A DNA stretch of 64,000 bases from Vesta saturnalis (taxonomy: Eukaryota > Arthropoda > Insecta > Coleoptera > Lampyridae): NCBI GenBank assembly GCA_036346205.1, contig JARFJB010001673.1, forward strand, positions 153,501 through 217,500. Direction: 5' to 3'. A model generated the notes under the pieces. The model saw only the letters and a list, made by a program, of their open reading frames with translations. It ran no database searches and had not been told where the DNA came from. The position numbers and the translations under genes were made by a program. This document shows positions 48,081 through 60,949 of this stretch, one piece after another (positions within the stretch are counted from its first letter, which is position 1; the number at the start of each line of letters is the position of its first letter).

Positions 48081-50339
48081 CAATTAGCTATAATTTGTAT
48101 GACGTCATTACGATCTAACATTAAAAACGAAAATAAATGGCGTCTAAGTTGATTTGATTTACACCCGGTTTACTGAAATGTATAATATTGGATTCCAATA
48201 ATACACCTCAAATGTAGGGAATTTTAAGTAGTTAATTTAGTTTTCTTCAATACCAATTATTTTCCCCGTTTAACACCTAATTATTATTACTTCAAATATA
48301 TTTGTAGTTAAAATGTTGCCTTTAATAAGTAGGCGCGGCCTGGAGTTTATAGATTATACCGGGCCAATTGGCAATGAGAAATATCACACGGGCAATATCA
48401 AACATTTATACTCTTCAAAAAAAATCTAAAATTATTTCTAATTTTCCAATGTTATTAATAATTAGCATTTACATAAGATGTGTATTACATTTTCTTTAAT
48501 TTATGTTTTTTGGTTGGTGTAGATTGCGTTATTTCTTAGGTAGTTTAAAACACTATGATTAAAATCATATCACCAACAATTAATTTTTATTAATGTTTGT
48601 GCAACGTTACTTTCTGCTTAATTTTTCTTGCGTGTTGTTACGTCATTTGCTTATTTTTAAACGAACAAATTAAACATTCAAAGTAAATTCCTTAATATGA
48701 GCTAGTCATTTTCAACTAGGTACATAAACATTTTGTTATGGCATCAAATATTATAATTTTAGAAAGAGAGAAGAGGGCATTTTAAATGTGGTAAGTAAAT
48801 AAGGCCTTTTTGCTACATTAATCTTGGAAATAATAATTTATGAAGAGTCAAGCTCATTATGAAAAGTAACTTCTTTAAAAAAAACTGTTATGTAAATGAT
48901 ACAAAAGATGGTATCTACAAAAAAAAACTACGCTCAAGGAGTACTTCATATAAAAAATACAATGCCTTAGAGATTGCGGATAGAGAAGGTTCGATACAAG
49001 GATTTCCCTTATCTTCCGTTTTTTTCTTTAATATTGATAAAGCTATAAAGGTATATAAAAACGGTCAGAATCCTAAAATAATTTCCCTAAAGTTTTCATT
49101 CGCACAGATTTTTGGTTTGTATATTATGAAAGCAGAAAACTTTCGAACTTTTGAATGAAATGATTTAATTGTGAAACTGTGACAATTACGGTATTTGTTT
49201 TAGAAGTGTATGTATATATAATAATTTGTAAATTCCAGTACTATTACAAAAAGTTATTATAAATAAACAGTAGGACAATATAAGCATTGAAGAAACTTTG
49301 ATAATGAAACTAAAGTTTTAAGTGGCGTGTTATAAATTGGAGTTAGCAACTCTTTGTATAAAGCGGAAATATTCGTTGCTTCCCGTACCACCACCGATTC
49401 TTTCCAAATTTCCTCAAAATTGTAACTGTCAAATTTTAGAATTTTAAAACTAATTAGATGCATTACTCTGAAATATATTTACGCAATCAATAAAATAAAA
49501 TATTTTAGGTAATTACTAAATCGTAATATAGGTACGTCGGAGTTTCTAAAGTATGTGTGTAATTAAAATTATACAAATTTATTTACAGAATTGTTTACTT
49601 AACTTTTGTCAAATAATTAAAAGAACAAATTAGGCTCTACTTGACAATTTCACGGCCAGCTTTTTATTAAGGCTATTGTGAATGTCATTTCCTAGTTTGG
49701 AAATGTCAAACGAATCAAAGCGATCATGCAGCTTTAATATATAACAGAGCATCCAGCCTTTACAATGAATGATTTTCAATTTAGGCTTAGAGCACATATC
49801 TACATTGAACAACAGATTATATGTCTTTGTCGTTCTAACACTTGGAAAGTTGTAATTATCCAGTTTTTGTCACTTCCCACGGGCATTGTAATTAAGTTAT
49901 ACCTGCAACCAAAAGAGATAGGACTAGGTACGTTATCTTGGAGCGCAATGAAAATAATTCCACATAAAATAGTTAAGCAGTGACTCTCAAACTACTACGT
50001 TTATTTTTAAAACCATATAAATACATTTATAACATTATATTACACGGTTTATAATTGTATCTAGTACATTATTACCTACTAACTGTTTACCCTTACTTAT
50101 ATTAAGCTCATTAAGTTATCATTTTCATAAATAATACCATAAGTGAAAGGAAATGATTGGATAATTTAGTTTCTCATCACGTGTGATTGATAAAGTCGAT
50201 TCGCGCACGAATGTTTTTTGTGAGATTTATCAAGCAGTGATCCTCATATAATGAAAGAGATGCAATCAGCGGTGGTGGGTGAATTTTTATAGGGGAATAG
50301 AATATACAGTGAGGCGGTTTTTAGTGGTAAAATTTTGTA
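48081..50339. other. 2.3 kb without recognised genes
   Basis: AT-rich. A 99-codon plus-strand frame at 48859-49158 (Lys-rich, no known domain) is the longest. I have no support for it as a gene. Confidence 0.5.
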
Positions 50340-50770
50340 TACAGGGTGGCCCAAAAATAAGTTACGACCACCAACTTGATTTTGTCAAATGGAAACACCT
50401 GTTTTTTTCTGGATCTGCTTTGAATTCTGAGTAAATCTCATGTACCATGTCCTATACCTAAAGTCAACAGATCTTAAGGAATTCACAATTTAACGTATCA
50501 ACAATTAAGACCGTATCAAGGAAGGTGGCCTTTGTCAAAAGGAACAATTTATTCAAAAAACACAAGAACAAATCAAATGTTCAAAATGTGCACCATTTAC
50601 AGCTTGACAATAGCCAAGGCTATGAATAAACTCTATTTGTACGTTTTCAACACTTCTGAAGTTATGGTACGCACTTCTTTTCTGATTTTCTCTTTCAATA
50701 CCTCCAGATTGTTTGGCCAGTCAACATATACCTTAGATTTAAGATAACCCCATAGAAAGAAAACATGTAC
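50340..50770 (-). pseudogene. 3' end of an IS630/mariner-like element
   Basis: The end TACAGGGTGGCCCA at 50340 is the 3' TIR. On the minus strand from about 50765 the frame reads FLWGYLKSKVYVDWPNNLEV and LKEKIRKEVRTITSEVLKTY, then beyond a stop a C-terminus ending near 50530. This equals the last quarter of the transposase type found at 41.5 and 46.8 kb (the LDFFLWGYLKSKVY box onward). The rest of the element is missing, so it is truncated. Confidence 0.82.
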
Positions 50771-51235
50771 CTATTGTTTATGGATCACCTTGGATACGAT
50801 TATTTTGCAAGTGTTCTTGATAGTTTTATAAAGACAATATTTATTTTTTCTTTCAATAATTAAATTTTTTATATATCGATATTTTCTGTTTAGTCTACAT
50901 AATTAAGAACGCCCCTGTGTATATTTTAGACATTCAATTTTAGTTCTGTGCGTAACGTGAATTGAACACGCTTACGCATTTCCGTAATGTGTTTCTTATC
51001 ATTCAGTACCTTATCTTTTGTTGCGTTTTACTCCCTTTTATAAGGTATGTAAAGGCGTCTAATTACATTTTCTATATATTATAGTTAAAAGGGAACAAAG
51101 GTAGGAATAAGGTAGGAACAGGGAAATCGCTTATTTTAAGAAAAAGCTTTTATTTTCGTAAATATCCGTATCGTAAAAGGCGTGATACGAGGTCACGAAC
51201 TTAACTTGGTTAAAATGGCAATGATAATGCAATGT
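50771..51235. other. no gene recognised
   Basis: AT-rich spacer. Confidence 0.5.
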
Positions 51236-51242
51236 CATCTTG

Positions 51243-51300
51243 AGTATAAATGGATATACCTTTGTTTTGCATCATTCGCTGTCTGCAAGCAGATCAGTGA
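51243..51300 (+). promoter_or_regulatory. possible TATA core promoter of the ORF1 retroelement
   Basis: GAGTATAAATGG at 51243, then TCATTCGCTGTCTGC some 28 bases later, about 110 bases before the first ATG (51384). The spacing fits a TATA/initiator pair. Inference only. Confidence 0.4.
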
Positions 51301-51383
51301 ACATCACGTTTTATAACATTGTAATCGTACTTTGTTAAAAGTATTTACGTGCACTACGTTCTGCTACCTGCGTCGTTTTCACG

Positions 51384-52604
51384 ATGCCAGGTAGAGCCAC
51401 CGTTCCGGCAGCCGCGCCCGTACGCTCTTCGGAGTCGTTACGACGAGAACGCGTTCGTCCCGCTACCCGATGACATCGTCCTGACCGATGAGCAGGTCCC
51501 GTTCGTACCCTTGCCCTTCTACGACGAAGACATCTATAAGAAGAGCAAGAAGAAAAAAAAAGCTCAAGAAAATGGAACAAGAGATTGCCGGCTATGCAGA
51601 AGAAGAATCGCCACCATCTGACGAGTTCTGGCTACAGAAGAAGCCGAAGAAACCATCGAGTGACCGACCGACACGCTTACAACGGTGATTCACACGTTCG
51701 AAGCCCTCGCTGACACCATGGACCGCCCGGACGTAGAAGAGCTTTCCGCTGCCAGGGAGAGGATGCCGCCACTAATCCTTCGCGAGAGGGAGAACTGGGT
51801 TGCCTTCTGCCGCGAATCAGACTACCGAGGGATCGTCTTCGCACGCGTGAAGGGAATCGCCGAGGGATACCGGAGCCAGCCTGCCACTGCCAAAGACCGT
51901 GACATGCTAATGCGGTATATGGATAGGCATGGTATACCGTACCACACCTGTCAGGCAAAGAGGGAACGTTCGTTCAAAGTGGTTCTACGGGAATACCCGC
52001 AGAAATCTCCGACGCTGACGTTACATCTGAGCTTAAAAAGTACGATATTAACATCCGCTCTTGTTTCAGGATGAAACAAGGCAGACCGATCCCGCTTCTG
52101 ATGGTCCAGGTACCAACTGAAGGGGACCGAACGAAGATCCGACTGGTGGAGTACGTGGCTCGCCTACGTGTCTCCACTAAAGACTTGAGGCGGAGACCAG
52201 GCATCCGGCAGTGTCACCGGTGCCAGGGATTCCGTCACGCACAGCGTTACTGTAGAGCGGCGGCACGCTGTGTCAAGTGTGCAGGACAAAACCGAAGATT
52301 CACCATCACGTCTCCCGCAGCGGAAGAAGTCCGAAGATCCACTTCAACAGCGACAGAAGAGGACACCGCCCACAGCGGCACTCTCTCTAGTCCGAACCGG
52401 CGTTATTTACGCCAAAGCGACGGCGAGCGGCAGCGAGTAGCTGATGCGGCGAAAGCCGCAGACGTAAAAAAACCCGCTTCACCCGCTTTAGGATTCGACG
52501 CTGTTCTAGGCCTCCTCGGAGGCTTAGATATGGCGAAGGTCCTACCCGTCATTCAACCGGTGGCATTGGCCTTAGTTTCGGCACAAACTGCGACTGACCT
52601 GTAG
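51384..52604 (+). pseudogene. retroelement ORF1 (gag-like, PRE_C2HC and zinc knuckles)
   Basis: This is the GC-richest coding stretch of the window. After an acidic and Lys-rich N-terminal part (PLPFYDEDIYKKSKKKKK), the frame from 51685 has ARERMPPLILRERENWVAFC and GIAEGYRSQPATAKDRDML. HGIPYHTCQAKRERSFKVVL follows, the start of a PRE_C2HC-type domain. A frame change near 51990 leads to GRPIPLLMVQVPTEGDRTKI and the zinc knuckles QCHRCQGFRHAQRYCRAAAR then CVKCAG. A Ser/Thr-rich and Ala-rich tail ends at 52604. This is the nucleic-acid-binding ORF1 protein of jockey/X-element-type LINEs. At least four frame changes are needed to read it. No ORF2 (endonuclease/RT) follows. The well kept motifs suggest it is young, or that some shifts are consensus errors. 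Confidence 0.85.
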
Positions 52605-53184
52605 CAGTAGAGTAATCCTCACACACGGTTAGGAGGTGTTTGCATTTTTTGTGTAAATACCTCCGGAACGGCGATGAGTAGAGATGCCGGGATAAGTATA
52701 GCTAACTGTAACAATATATTAAACTTTACTTTACTAACACAATCTACCATTCGATACTCACTGCAAAACATCACTTACACAACTCACAAAATTCAATTAA
52801 CAAACACAATATCAACAATACTAATAATTTCTTCTATACACCACAGGCAATACCCACAAGAAACTATACCAACGTGCTGGATCCCGGAAACATTTTAGTG
52901 CTCCGAGGGACCAGCCCACCTGCTTCCAAGGAAACACTGTCCACGCACCCACGAGTCCCGCCCACAACATCCACTACAATAAGAATGAAATGCTACTAAC
53001 TTAAGTAACGTAAATCCTTATTAAACATGTTTTTTTTCTTTTTTTGCCTAGATAATAAGATAACATGTTATAGACTTATAAAAAAAATTGAATGTAATTC
53101 TATCAAAAAACTATGTAATCAACCGGCTGAAGAGGTAAAAATTCCCATTATCAATAACTATGAATAATTTAAATAAACTTGTAT
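52605..53184. other. 3' region of the ORF1 element, no ORF2
   Basis: Directly after the ORF1 stop come AGGAGGTGTTTGCATTTTTT and ATACCTCCGGAACGGC, then an AC-rich tract (52720-52850) and a moderately GC-rich stretch to 52980. No RT or endonuclease motif in any frame. The 3' boundary is uncertain. Confidence 0.55.
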
Positions 53185-54330
53185 TGAATTAGAATTTGAA
53201 TTTGAATTTAAATTTGACTTGGAATTTGAATATGAATTTGACTTTAACTTTGACTTCAATTTGAATTGGAAATGGAATTTGAATTTGAATTTGAATTTGA
53301 ATTTGAATTTGAATGTGAATGTGAATGTGAATTTGAATTTGAATTTGAATATTGCATAAATCACACATGCTGTTTCGTCGTTTGAATCTGCGTTAGTTGT
53401 TTGTACCTCTCCATTATTGTAGGGTCAACATTTTGTGCTAATTACCTAATATTACCATATGCTACCATTGGTCTATTTTTATGTTGAAGACAGATAAAAG
53501 TTATAGTGCCTTCCCGTACCTTTATATATCGTTTATTTGTACGTTGAATACAAATGAAAGTTACCTTTACATTATGGTATATTTGTCTTGTGAATTGGAA
53601 ATGAAAATTCTCAAGCTACAGTTCGTTTAAGACAAGATTAAATTATTTATTTTGTACAAGTAAGTACTTACCCTTTTAGTGCAGTTTAACTAAATAACAA
53701 ATCAGTTTTGATACGCTTACAGAAAGGAACAGCTGAGTCCTCCTCCTAAGATAAAAACATTTGAGTTCATAACCTATCGAATTTGAATTTGAATTTGAAT
53801 GTGAATGTGAATTTGAATTTGAATTTGAATTTGAATTTGAATTTGAATTTGAATATTGCATAATCACACATGCTGTTATACATATCCTGCGTTCCTGTTA
53901 TATCAACAGCTTTCGTCGTTCGAATCTGCGTTAGTTGTTTATACCTCTCCATTATTGTAGGGTCAACATTTTGTGCTAATTACCTAATATTACCATATGC
54001 TACCGTTGGTCTATTTTTATGTTGAAGACAGATAAAAGTTATAGTGCCTTCCCGTACTTTTATATATCGTTTATTTGTACGTTGAATACAAATGGAAGTT
54101 ACCTTTACATTATGGTATATTTGTCTTGTGAATTGGAAATGAAAATTCTCAAGCTACGGTTCGTTTAAGACAAGATTAAATTATTTATTTTGTACAAGTA
54201 AGTACTTATCCTTTTAGTGCAGTTTAACTAAATAACAAATCAGTTAGTGTTATTTTGATACGCTTAAAGAAAGGAACAGATGAGTCCTCCTCCTAAGATA
54301 AAAACATTTGAGTTCATAACCTATCACAAC
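53185..54330. repeat. tandem duplication of an about 0.5 kb unit with (GAATTT)n
   Basis: Unit 1 is 53185-53778 and unit 2 is 53779-54330. Each starts with GAATTT hexamer repeats (with GAATGT variants), then ATTGCATAA.TCACACATGC, and ends TTGAGTTCATAACCTATC. Identity over the 420-bp unique part is very high. The offset is 503 bp before and 538 bp after a roughly 30-bp segment present only in unit 2 near 53876-53910. Confidence 0.92.
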
Positions 54331-55768
54331 TGTAATTTGTTGACATAAGTCAACACACATTTCATTATTGAATACATGCTGACAAATTGCATTTTAAATT
54401 TTAAGTAAACATAGATTGTAAGCTTATGTACAGTGGTTAATTTAGTAATTTTAAGATCGTAAGGCTTCACGAAGAATATCGTTTTAGTTATTTTATGCTG
54501 ATATTAATCAGACATTTTGCTTTATTAAATATACATATAAATACAGTTGTTTAGTGCTTATTCAGATTACCTATTATACCTTGAGACACAATCTTTCTCA
54601 ATTTTTGTTGTATTTTAATTATCGAACCTAGAAATTGAGGGGTGCCCAATAAAACAAATGCTAATACTGATTACATCTATGGAAAAATCTCTGCTTCCCT
54701 CACACCTGATTAATGAGTTCTCAATTACAGTAAATTTTATAAGTTTGTACCTCACTGAGCTAGACCGTGGTGCAATTTACCTTTGTAATATAACAACAAC
54801 ACCGCCTAATTTTTTATTTGTTATAATCAGTCATACAAGACGCACGGATCGTTAAGTTTTTCAATTTTTAAGACACGAATTAATGTTTATGTGGTTAAAA
54901 AGTAATAGACCGAATTATTATTTTTCCAGATTGGGTGATATTTATTTCAGAATTTTTATGACAGGTATCCATAGTGCTTCATATTTATACGATGGTAAAG
55001 TAGATAGTATCAAGATAACGTCTTATTGCTTTGATTTTATGAATATACCTTAAGTTTACGATAACATATATGTTTCAAAATTTTATTAAGCTTTGGATAA
55101 ATTTATTTTTAATATTAATTGAGCTTAAACATTTTCAAAATTGAATTGACGTGCTTGTGTTTGTTGTTTTGAGAATAAGATAGATCTATTACTGTGTACA
55201 AAGGGCAGAAAAATCAAACCCAAATAACTTTACTTAAAGAATACTTATTTTCGTACCTAGTGCGCTGCTTACACATTTAAAAAATGTGACAGCGCACGTG
55301 TTGCGAACAAAATTTTTTGTAATCATTTACATAAAATTAGAAAACAAATTTGAAATATTTGATGACAAATGTCAAACGCATAAACAAAAAAGTTTATATA
55401 TTTAGTTATATACCACTTTTTTGTTTATGTATTAAAAGTAACGATTACGAAAAGTAAATTGAGTATCTATAACAAGTTATGTATACATAGCATACGCAAT
55501 AAAGCATACAAACAAATCACGGTTAGATTGCCTTATTGTCATGAGTTTAATAAGGCACACGTTGAGGATACCGAAAACATAACTAATGAATAATTAAATA
55601 CCTGTAATATTTTTTTATGGTAGTTTTATTGAAGCAAAATCACAATATCATAAAAATTAAAAAATGCTCGATATCTTGAAAATGATAACATTTTTATTAC
55701 CATATGAGGTTAAATAGGTGCCAAATGACTCCTCTATCACATATTTATAACTTTCATAGGGCCGTAAC

Positions 55769-55771
<3 letters not shown>
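54331..55771. other. AT-rich DNA, no gene recognised
   Basis: A 65-codon plus-strand frame at 54658-54855 has no known domain. Nothing else seen. Confidence 0.5.
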
Positions 55772-55810
<39 letters not shown>

Positions 55811-55832
55811 TATATATATATATATATATATA
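55772..55832. repeat. (TA)n microsatellite, two blocks
   Basis: TA tracts at 55772-55806 and 55810-55832, left of the large palindrome. Confidence 0.95.
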
Positions 55833-55840
55833 AATTATAT

Positions 55841-57072
<1,232 letters not shown>

Positions 57073-57182
57073 ATGTATAAATTACCTATCTAAACAGCAA
57101 CTTTTCCATATTCCAGTCTGGTGGGTCTGTAAGTAGTAATGAGACACCATGCGCCATCTTGGATTTTGACGTCACAAGCCCG
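57073..57182. other. spacer with a TGACGTCA palindrome
   Basis: Contains GCCATCTTGGATTTTGACGT, which includes the CRE-like TGACGTCA at about 57168. No gene. Confidence 0.5.
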
Positions 57183-57830
57183 CCCTCGTGGGGGACCGGA
57201 TTTTCCACCCTTATTTTTACACGCTTACGTGTGAGACCGGATTTTCCACCCTTATTTTTGCACGCTCACGTGGGGGACCGGATTTTCCACCCTTATTTTT
57301 TACTCGCTTACGTGTGAGACCGGATTTTCCACCCTTATTTTTTACATACCCTCGTGTAGGACGCATTTTTTCACCCCTATTTTTACACATCCACGTGTGA
57401 GACCGGATTTTCCACCCTTATTTTTTATATACCTTCGTGTAGGACATATTTTTTCATCCCTATTTTTACACACCCACGTGTGAGACCGTATCCTTTCTTC
57501 TCGAAGGCCCGTTTTCAACCCTAATTAAAGCTTTTTGATTTTTAATGGTATACGTGAAGGATCGTATTTTCAACCCCTGCTGGAAATTTTATCCCTAATT
57601 ATTTTTTATACGTGTACGAGTGAGACACGATTTTCCACCCTTATTTTTACACATCCACGCGCGACACTGTGTTTTCAACCCTAATTATTTTTACTCGCTT
57701 ACGTGTAGGACATGTATTTTCACCCCTATTTTTGCACATCCACGTGTGAGACCGTATTTTCAACCCTAATTATTTTTACTCGCTTACATGAAGGACCGTA
57801 TTACCCTTATTTTTATTATTTCTTTTGGTT
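57183..57830. repeat. 41-42 bp minisatellite
   Basis: Units start CGTGKGRGACCGG at 57187, 57228, 57269, 57311, 57353, 57394, 57436 and 57477, a 41-42 bp period. Each contains TTTTCCACCCTTATTTTT or a close variant. Later units to about 57830 are more diverged and spaced unevenly. Several unit joints contain the palindrome CACGTG. Open frames here are repeats, not genes. Confidence 0.93.
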
Positions 57831-57839
57831 AAACCTTAT

Positions 57840-58080
57840 GGCTGTATTAAGGACTTTTGCTAACGTGAGGGGCTGGTCCTGGTCTTGGCTTGTATTTTAG
57901 GGGTGGGGCTGTATGTAGAGCTAGGGCTGGAACTTAGGGCTGGTCTAAGGATAAGTCTTAGAGTTTGGTCTTGGTGGTGGAGCTAGGGTTGGAGTCAGGC
58001 CTTGGTGGTGGAGCTAGGGTTGGAGCTTGGGGTTGTATGTAGAGCTGAGGATAAGTCTTAGGGTTATTTCTGATAGTATT
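57840..58080. repeat. G-rich degenerate minisatellite
   Basis: Built from GGGCTGG, TAGAGCTAGGG and CTTGGTGGTGGAGC words. GGTGGTGGAGCTAGGGTTGG occurs at about 57975 and again 33-45 bases later. TGTATGTAGAGCT occurs twice. No coding support. Confidence 0.75.
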
Positions 58081-58444
58081 AAGGTCCCTTTGGTTGTAAC
58101 CCTGGAGGTTGCACACGCATACAATGTTAGAAATTGTATAAAGATTATTATTTAGTCTATTGCTTTAAAAGGGTTAAATGCTATTGGAGAAAACGTTTCT
58201 AATAAGGAGATGAGATAGCATCTGTGTTAAGGATTGATCTTGCGTGGGGGAAATTTGAATGACAGTAAAAATTTAATTATAGAACACTTATTTTTATTAT
58301 CATAATTAAAAAACCCTCAGTGAGCTATAGAAAAATTACTGCCATTCGGGTGTAATAAAACAATAACAGGTTTTAAGGCTTTATTATCGATGTTAAAAAA
58401 TAGTAGTTTTACCTGCATCGGGTTGAAGTATCATCACTGTATAC

Positions 58445-58448
<4 letters not shown>
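58081..58448. other. no gene recognised
   Basis: AT-rich sequence without features. Confidence 0.5.

Positions 58449-58515
<67 letters not shown>
58449..58515. repeat. (TA)n microsatellite
   Basis: TA repeats followed by CACACAGACCCCTGG. Confidence 0.95.
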
Positions 58516-58521
<6 letters not shown>

Positions 58522-58834
58522 GACCCCTGGTATCCAGGCAGTTATTATTTTAAAAAAAAGGTATGATGCTTGTATCAGCTGTAATTAAACATGTACATTT
58601 AAATAAATAAAAAAACAAAGACTAAATCGTACCCGCTAATTCTGCACTGGAAACAAATTTTAGAGGCATCATTCACATGTACAACTGATTTCTGTTAAAC
58701 ATATGGCAACACTAAAACAACTTTCTGTTTTACGTTTACACGTATAATAAATAGCTATTAAAGTTTTTCCTGTAATTTAATTTTAGAAAGTAAAAGTACT
58801 CATATTGTATATGTAAAACCTTTAATACCTAATC

Positions 58835-58835
<1 letters not shown>

Positions 58836-58921
<86 letters not shown>

Positions 58922-58924
58922 TAA

Positions 58925-58965
<41 letters not shown>

Positions 58966-58974
58966 TAACGATAT
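58836..58974. repeat. (TA)n microsatellite, duplicated with a spacer
   Basis: Two TA tracts (58836-58917 and 58927-58962), each followed by TTTTTAACGATATA, so the tract plus its edge has been duplicated. Confidence 0.95.
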
Positions 58975-60099
58975 ATAGCAAGGATGACCAATAGGTCATT
59001 AATGTTTTATTATTAGGTTGTTCTGATGTACACACATAGTTTATATTATGTATAAACAAATATCGTCTTGGTATTATAAATAAATAAAACAACAGTTTTC
59101 AATGGGTAATTTATACTGTACATAGACGCAGGTTGCTTTTAAATAATGACCGATTACGCTGTTAAGATAACAGTATCTACAAATGAAATAAAACACATTG
59201 ATACACGCTATCAATATTAGAAATCATATACAAAATGTAAAATACATCAAATATCTGTGTACCGGATTGGCAACACAGAATACATGTCAAAACTCCCAAA
59301 AGGATTGGCTTTTTCTTCATTTTAAATTGCGAAACGTGAGAATAATTAAACGTGCATGTATTTCTGGAAATTACCTGCAACATGTTAACAATTTTTCCAC
59401 TCATTAGAAGTTGTCATTATTAACGTAAAGATATTATTTGTCACATCGATGCTGACCTTCTAATAGTTTAAACCTTTTAAGCAGCGTTATATAACAACAA
59501 ATAGTAATTAACAATTTGTTTCTCCTCATTAGAAGTGATGTTATCATTAACATATTGTGTTATATAACGTAGATTTAAAACTTTGGTTTAAAAATATCTT
59601 CTAATCATAATCATTTGATATTAAAACGATTAAAATATGCATATATCAATTTAAATTTAATTGTAGAATTATGAGAATCACTCCTGACACAACAGTATTT
59701 TTAATTATATCCATTAAAACTTGGAAATATAAGGAATAAAAAGTGTATCTAAAGATTACTATCAAAGGCTGTTCTGTAATAAAACGATGAAAAATAAAAA
59801 GTCTCTAGATTTTAAATGTATTTGTACATTTTTAATTAAAAATTATTTTTTCAATGAATTAAAAAACAGCTGATATAGTTAAACAATGAGTGTTTTATAC
59901 CAATGACCAAGTTATAAAAATGCTTAGCTAAAATAAAAAATTTAAAATTATTACATTTCCTTTAAGACTCATTTTTGCTTCGTATATACAAGCTGTTATA
60001 ACCTAACTTCGCCTTAAACAATAAGTCTTTTGTTAAAAAAAGATAAACATCATGTTTTTTACATTCTTTTGAAATTACCCGCGGGGCCTGGAAGAATAG
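58975..60099. other. AT-rich DNA, no gene recognised
   Basis: No supported coding frame on either strand. Confidence 0.55.
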
Positions 60100-60133
60100 T
60101 ATAAAAACGTGCTCCAGGGTTTAGTTAATTTAG
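60100..60133 (+). promoter_or_regulatory. TATA box and initiator of the PolB gene
   Basis: TATAAAA at 60100, with TTAGTT at 60121 and TTAGTTCTG at 60130 (an arthropod-type initiator about 30 bases downstream). The first ATG is at 60156. A GC-rich CCGCGGGGCCTGG lies just upstream. This compact arrangement fits the start of the transcription unit. Confidence 0.6.
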
Positions 60134-60155
60134 TTCTGTTTTGAAGAGCATAGCT

Positions 60156-60949
60156 ATGGAATCTTTCTCAGTTAATCATATTTTGAGATTATTCAGTGCT
60201 GGTGTGTTAACCGACGAGGGTTTGAAAAACGCATACAACATCATCACTTATAAGATGTTGTGCGAAAATGACACTATCGACTCGATAGATGTTTATAATA
60301 ATTTTGTTGAAGCTGTACAGCGAGTTGGTGGAGTGTAAGTATATATTTTGTTTTTATTTTAAGTTTTAATTATTATTTTTATAGTCCGGCTCAAATAAAT
60401 CTAGAGGAGGTGTTTGATGAGATTATGGAAACTTCCGCAGCAGGGAATTTGATAACGGTATGTCTTTTTTTTAATTTTCTATTGTATTACTGAATGAGTA
60501 CATTACAGGTACAAGATCAATCGGGGTCAGGCTTGCAGCAACAGGCCGGACCATCCTCAGTGTTCAATCATATTAATATAGTAGAGGAATCAAACACTAA
60601 ATTTATTAAGAAATTCAATACCAAATGTAAAACTTTAAGATTTAATTTCAATGACGAGACGTGCAAGGATAATCCCTTAACATGGTTATAGGTAAAAATA
60701 TACCATTTTACTAAAAATTTATCTAATACACATTTTTTACAGAATGCATTTGAGGAATTGTATTCATATATTGTAAAGGATGCTGCTCCTTCAGATCGTG
60801 CTGGAATCACGCTAAGAAATCCGAATTTCCCAGATAAACCAATAGGTATTTCGTTCAGAAGAGTGGACCAGTTGTCGGTGAAGGTGATAATGTCGCTACT
60901 TGAAAAGGTAATGCAGAGTAACGCTAGTTTTTCTCTAGTGACTTATTAG
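60156..60949 (+). pseudogene. 5' exons of a DNA polymerase B gene, three short introns
   Basis: The ATG at 60156 follows the TATA box. Exon 1 (60156-60334) encodes MESFSVNHILRLFSAGVLTD and onward. Intron 1 is 60335-60384 (GTAAGT...ATAG). Exon 2 is 60385-60457. Intron 2 is 60458-60508 (GTATGT...ACAG). Exon 3 is 60509-60691. Intron 3 is 60692-60742 (GTAAAA...TACAG). Exon 4 begins at 60743. All three introns are 50-51 bases long and each splice keeps the reading frame. The last codon of exon 3 is an in-frame TAG. Exon 4 carries RAGITLRNPNFPDKPIGISF and VDQLSVKVIMSLLEKVMQSN, the conserved region found ahead of the Cys-rich domain in Polinton/bidnavirus-type PolB proteins. A frame change near 60940 follows, so this copy is broken unless the shifts are consensus errors. 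Confidence 0.72.

Noticed and set aside
48859..49158. 99-codon Lys-rich plus-strand frame
   Set aside because: No recognisable motif or promoter; lies in ordinary AT-rich sequence.
57188..57400. Repetitive 70-codon protein in the minisatellite
   Set aside because: The peptide merely mirrors the DNA repeat period and the frame does not persist.
57183..57500. CRISPR array
   Set aside because: The 41-42 bp units repeat almost throughout and have no unique spacers. The context is a eukaryotic genome.
57840..58080. Telomere-like repeat (GGGTT words)
   Set aside because: Words are irregular and not the insect TTAGG repeat.
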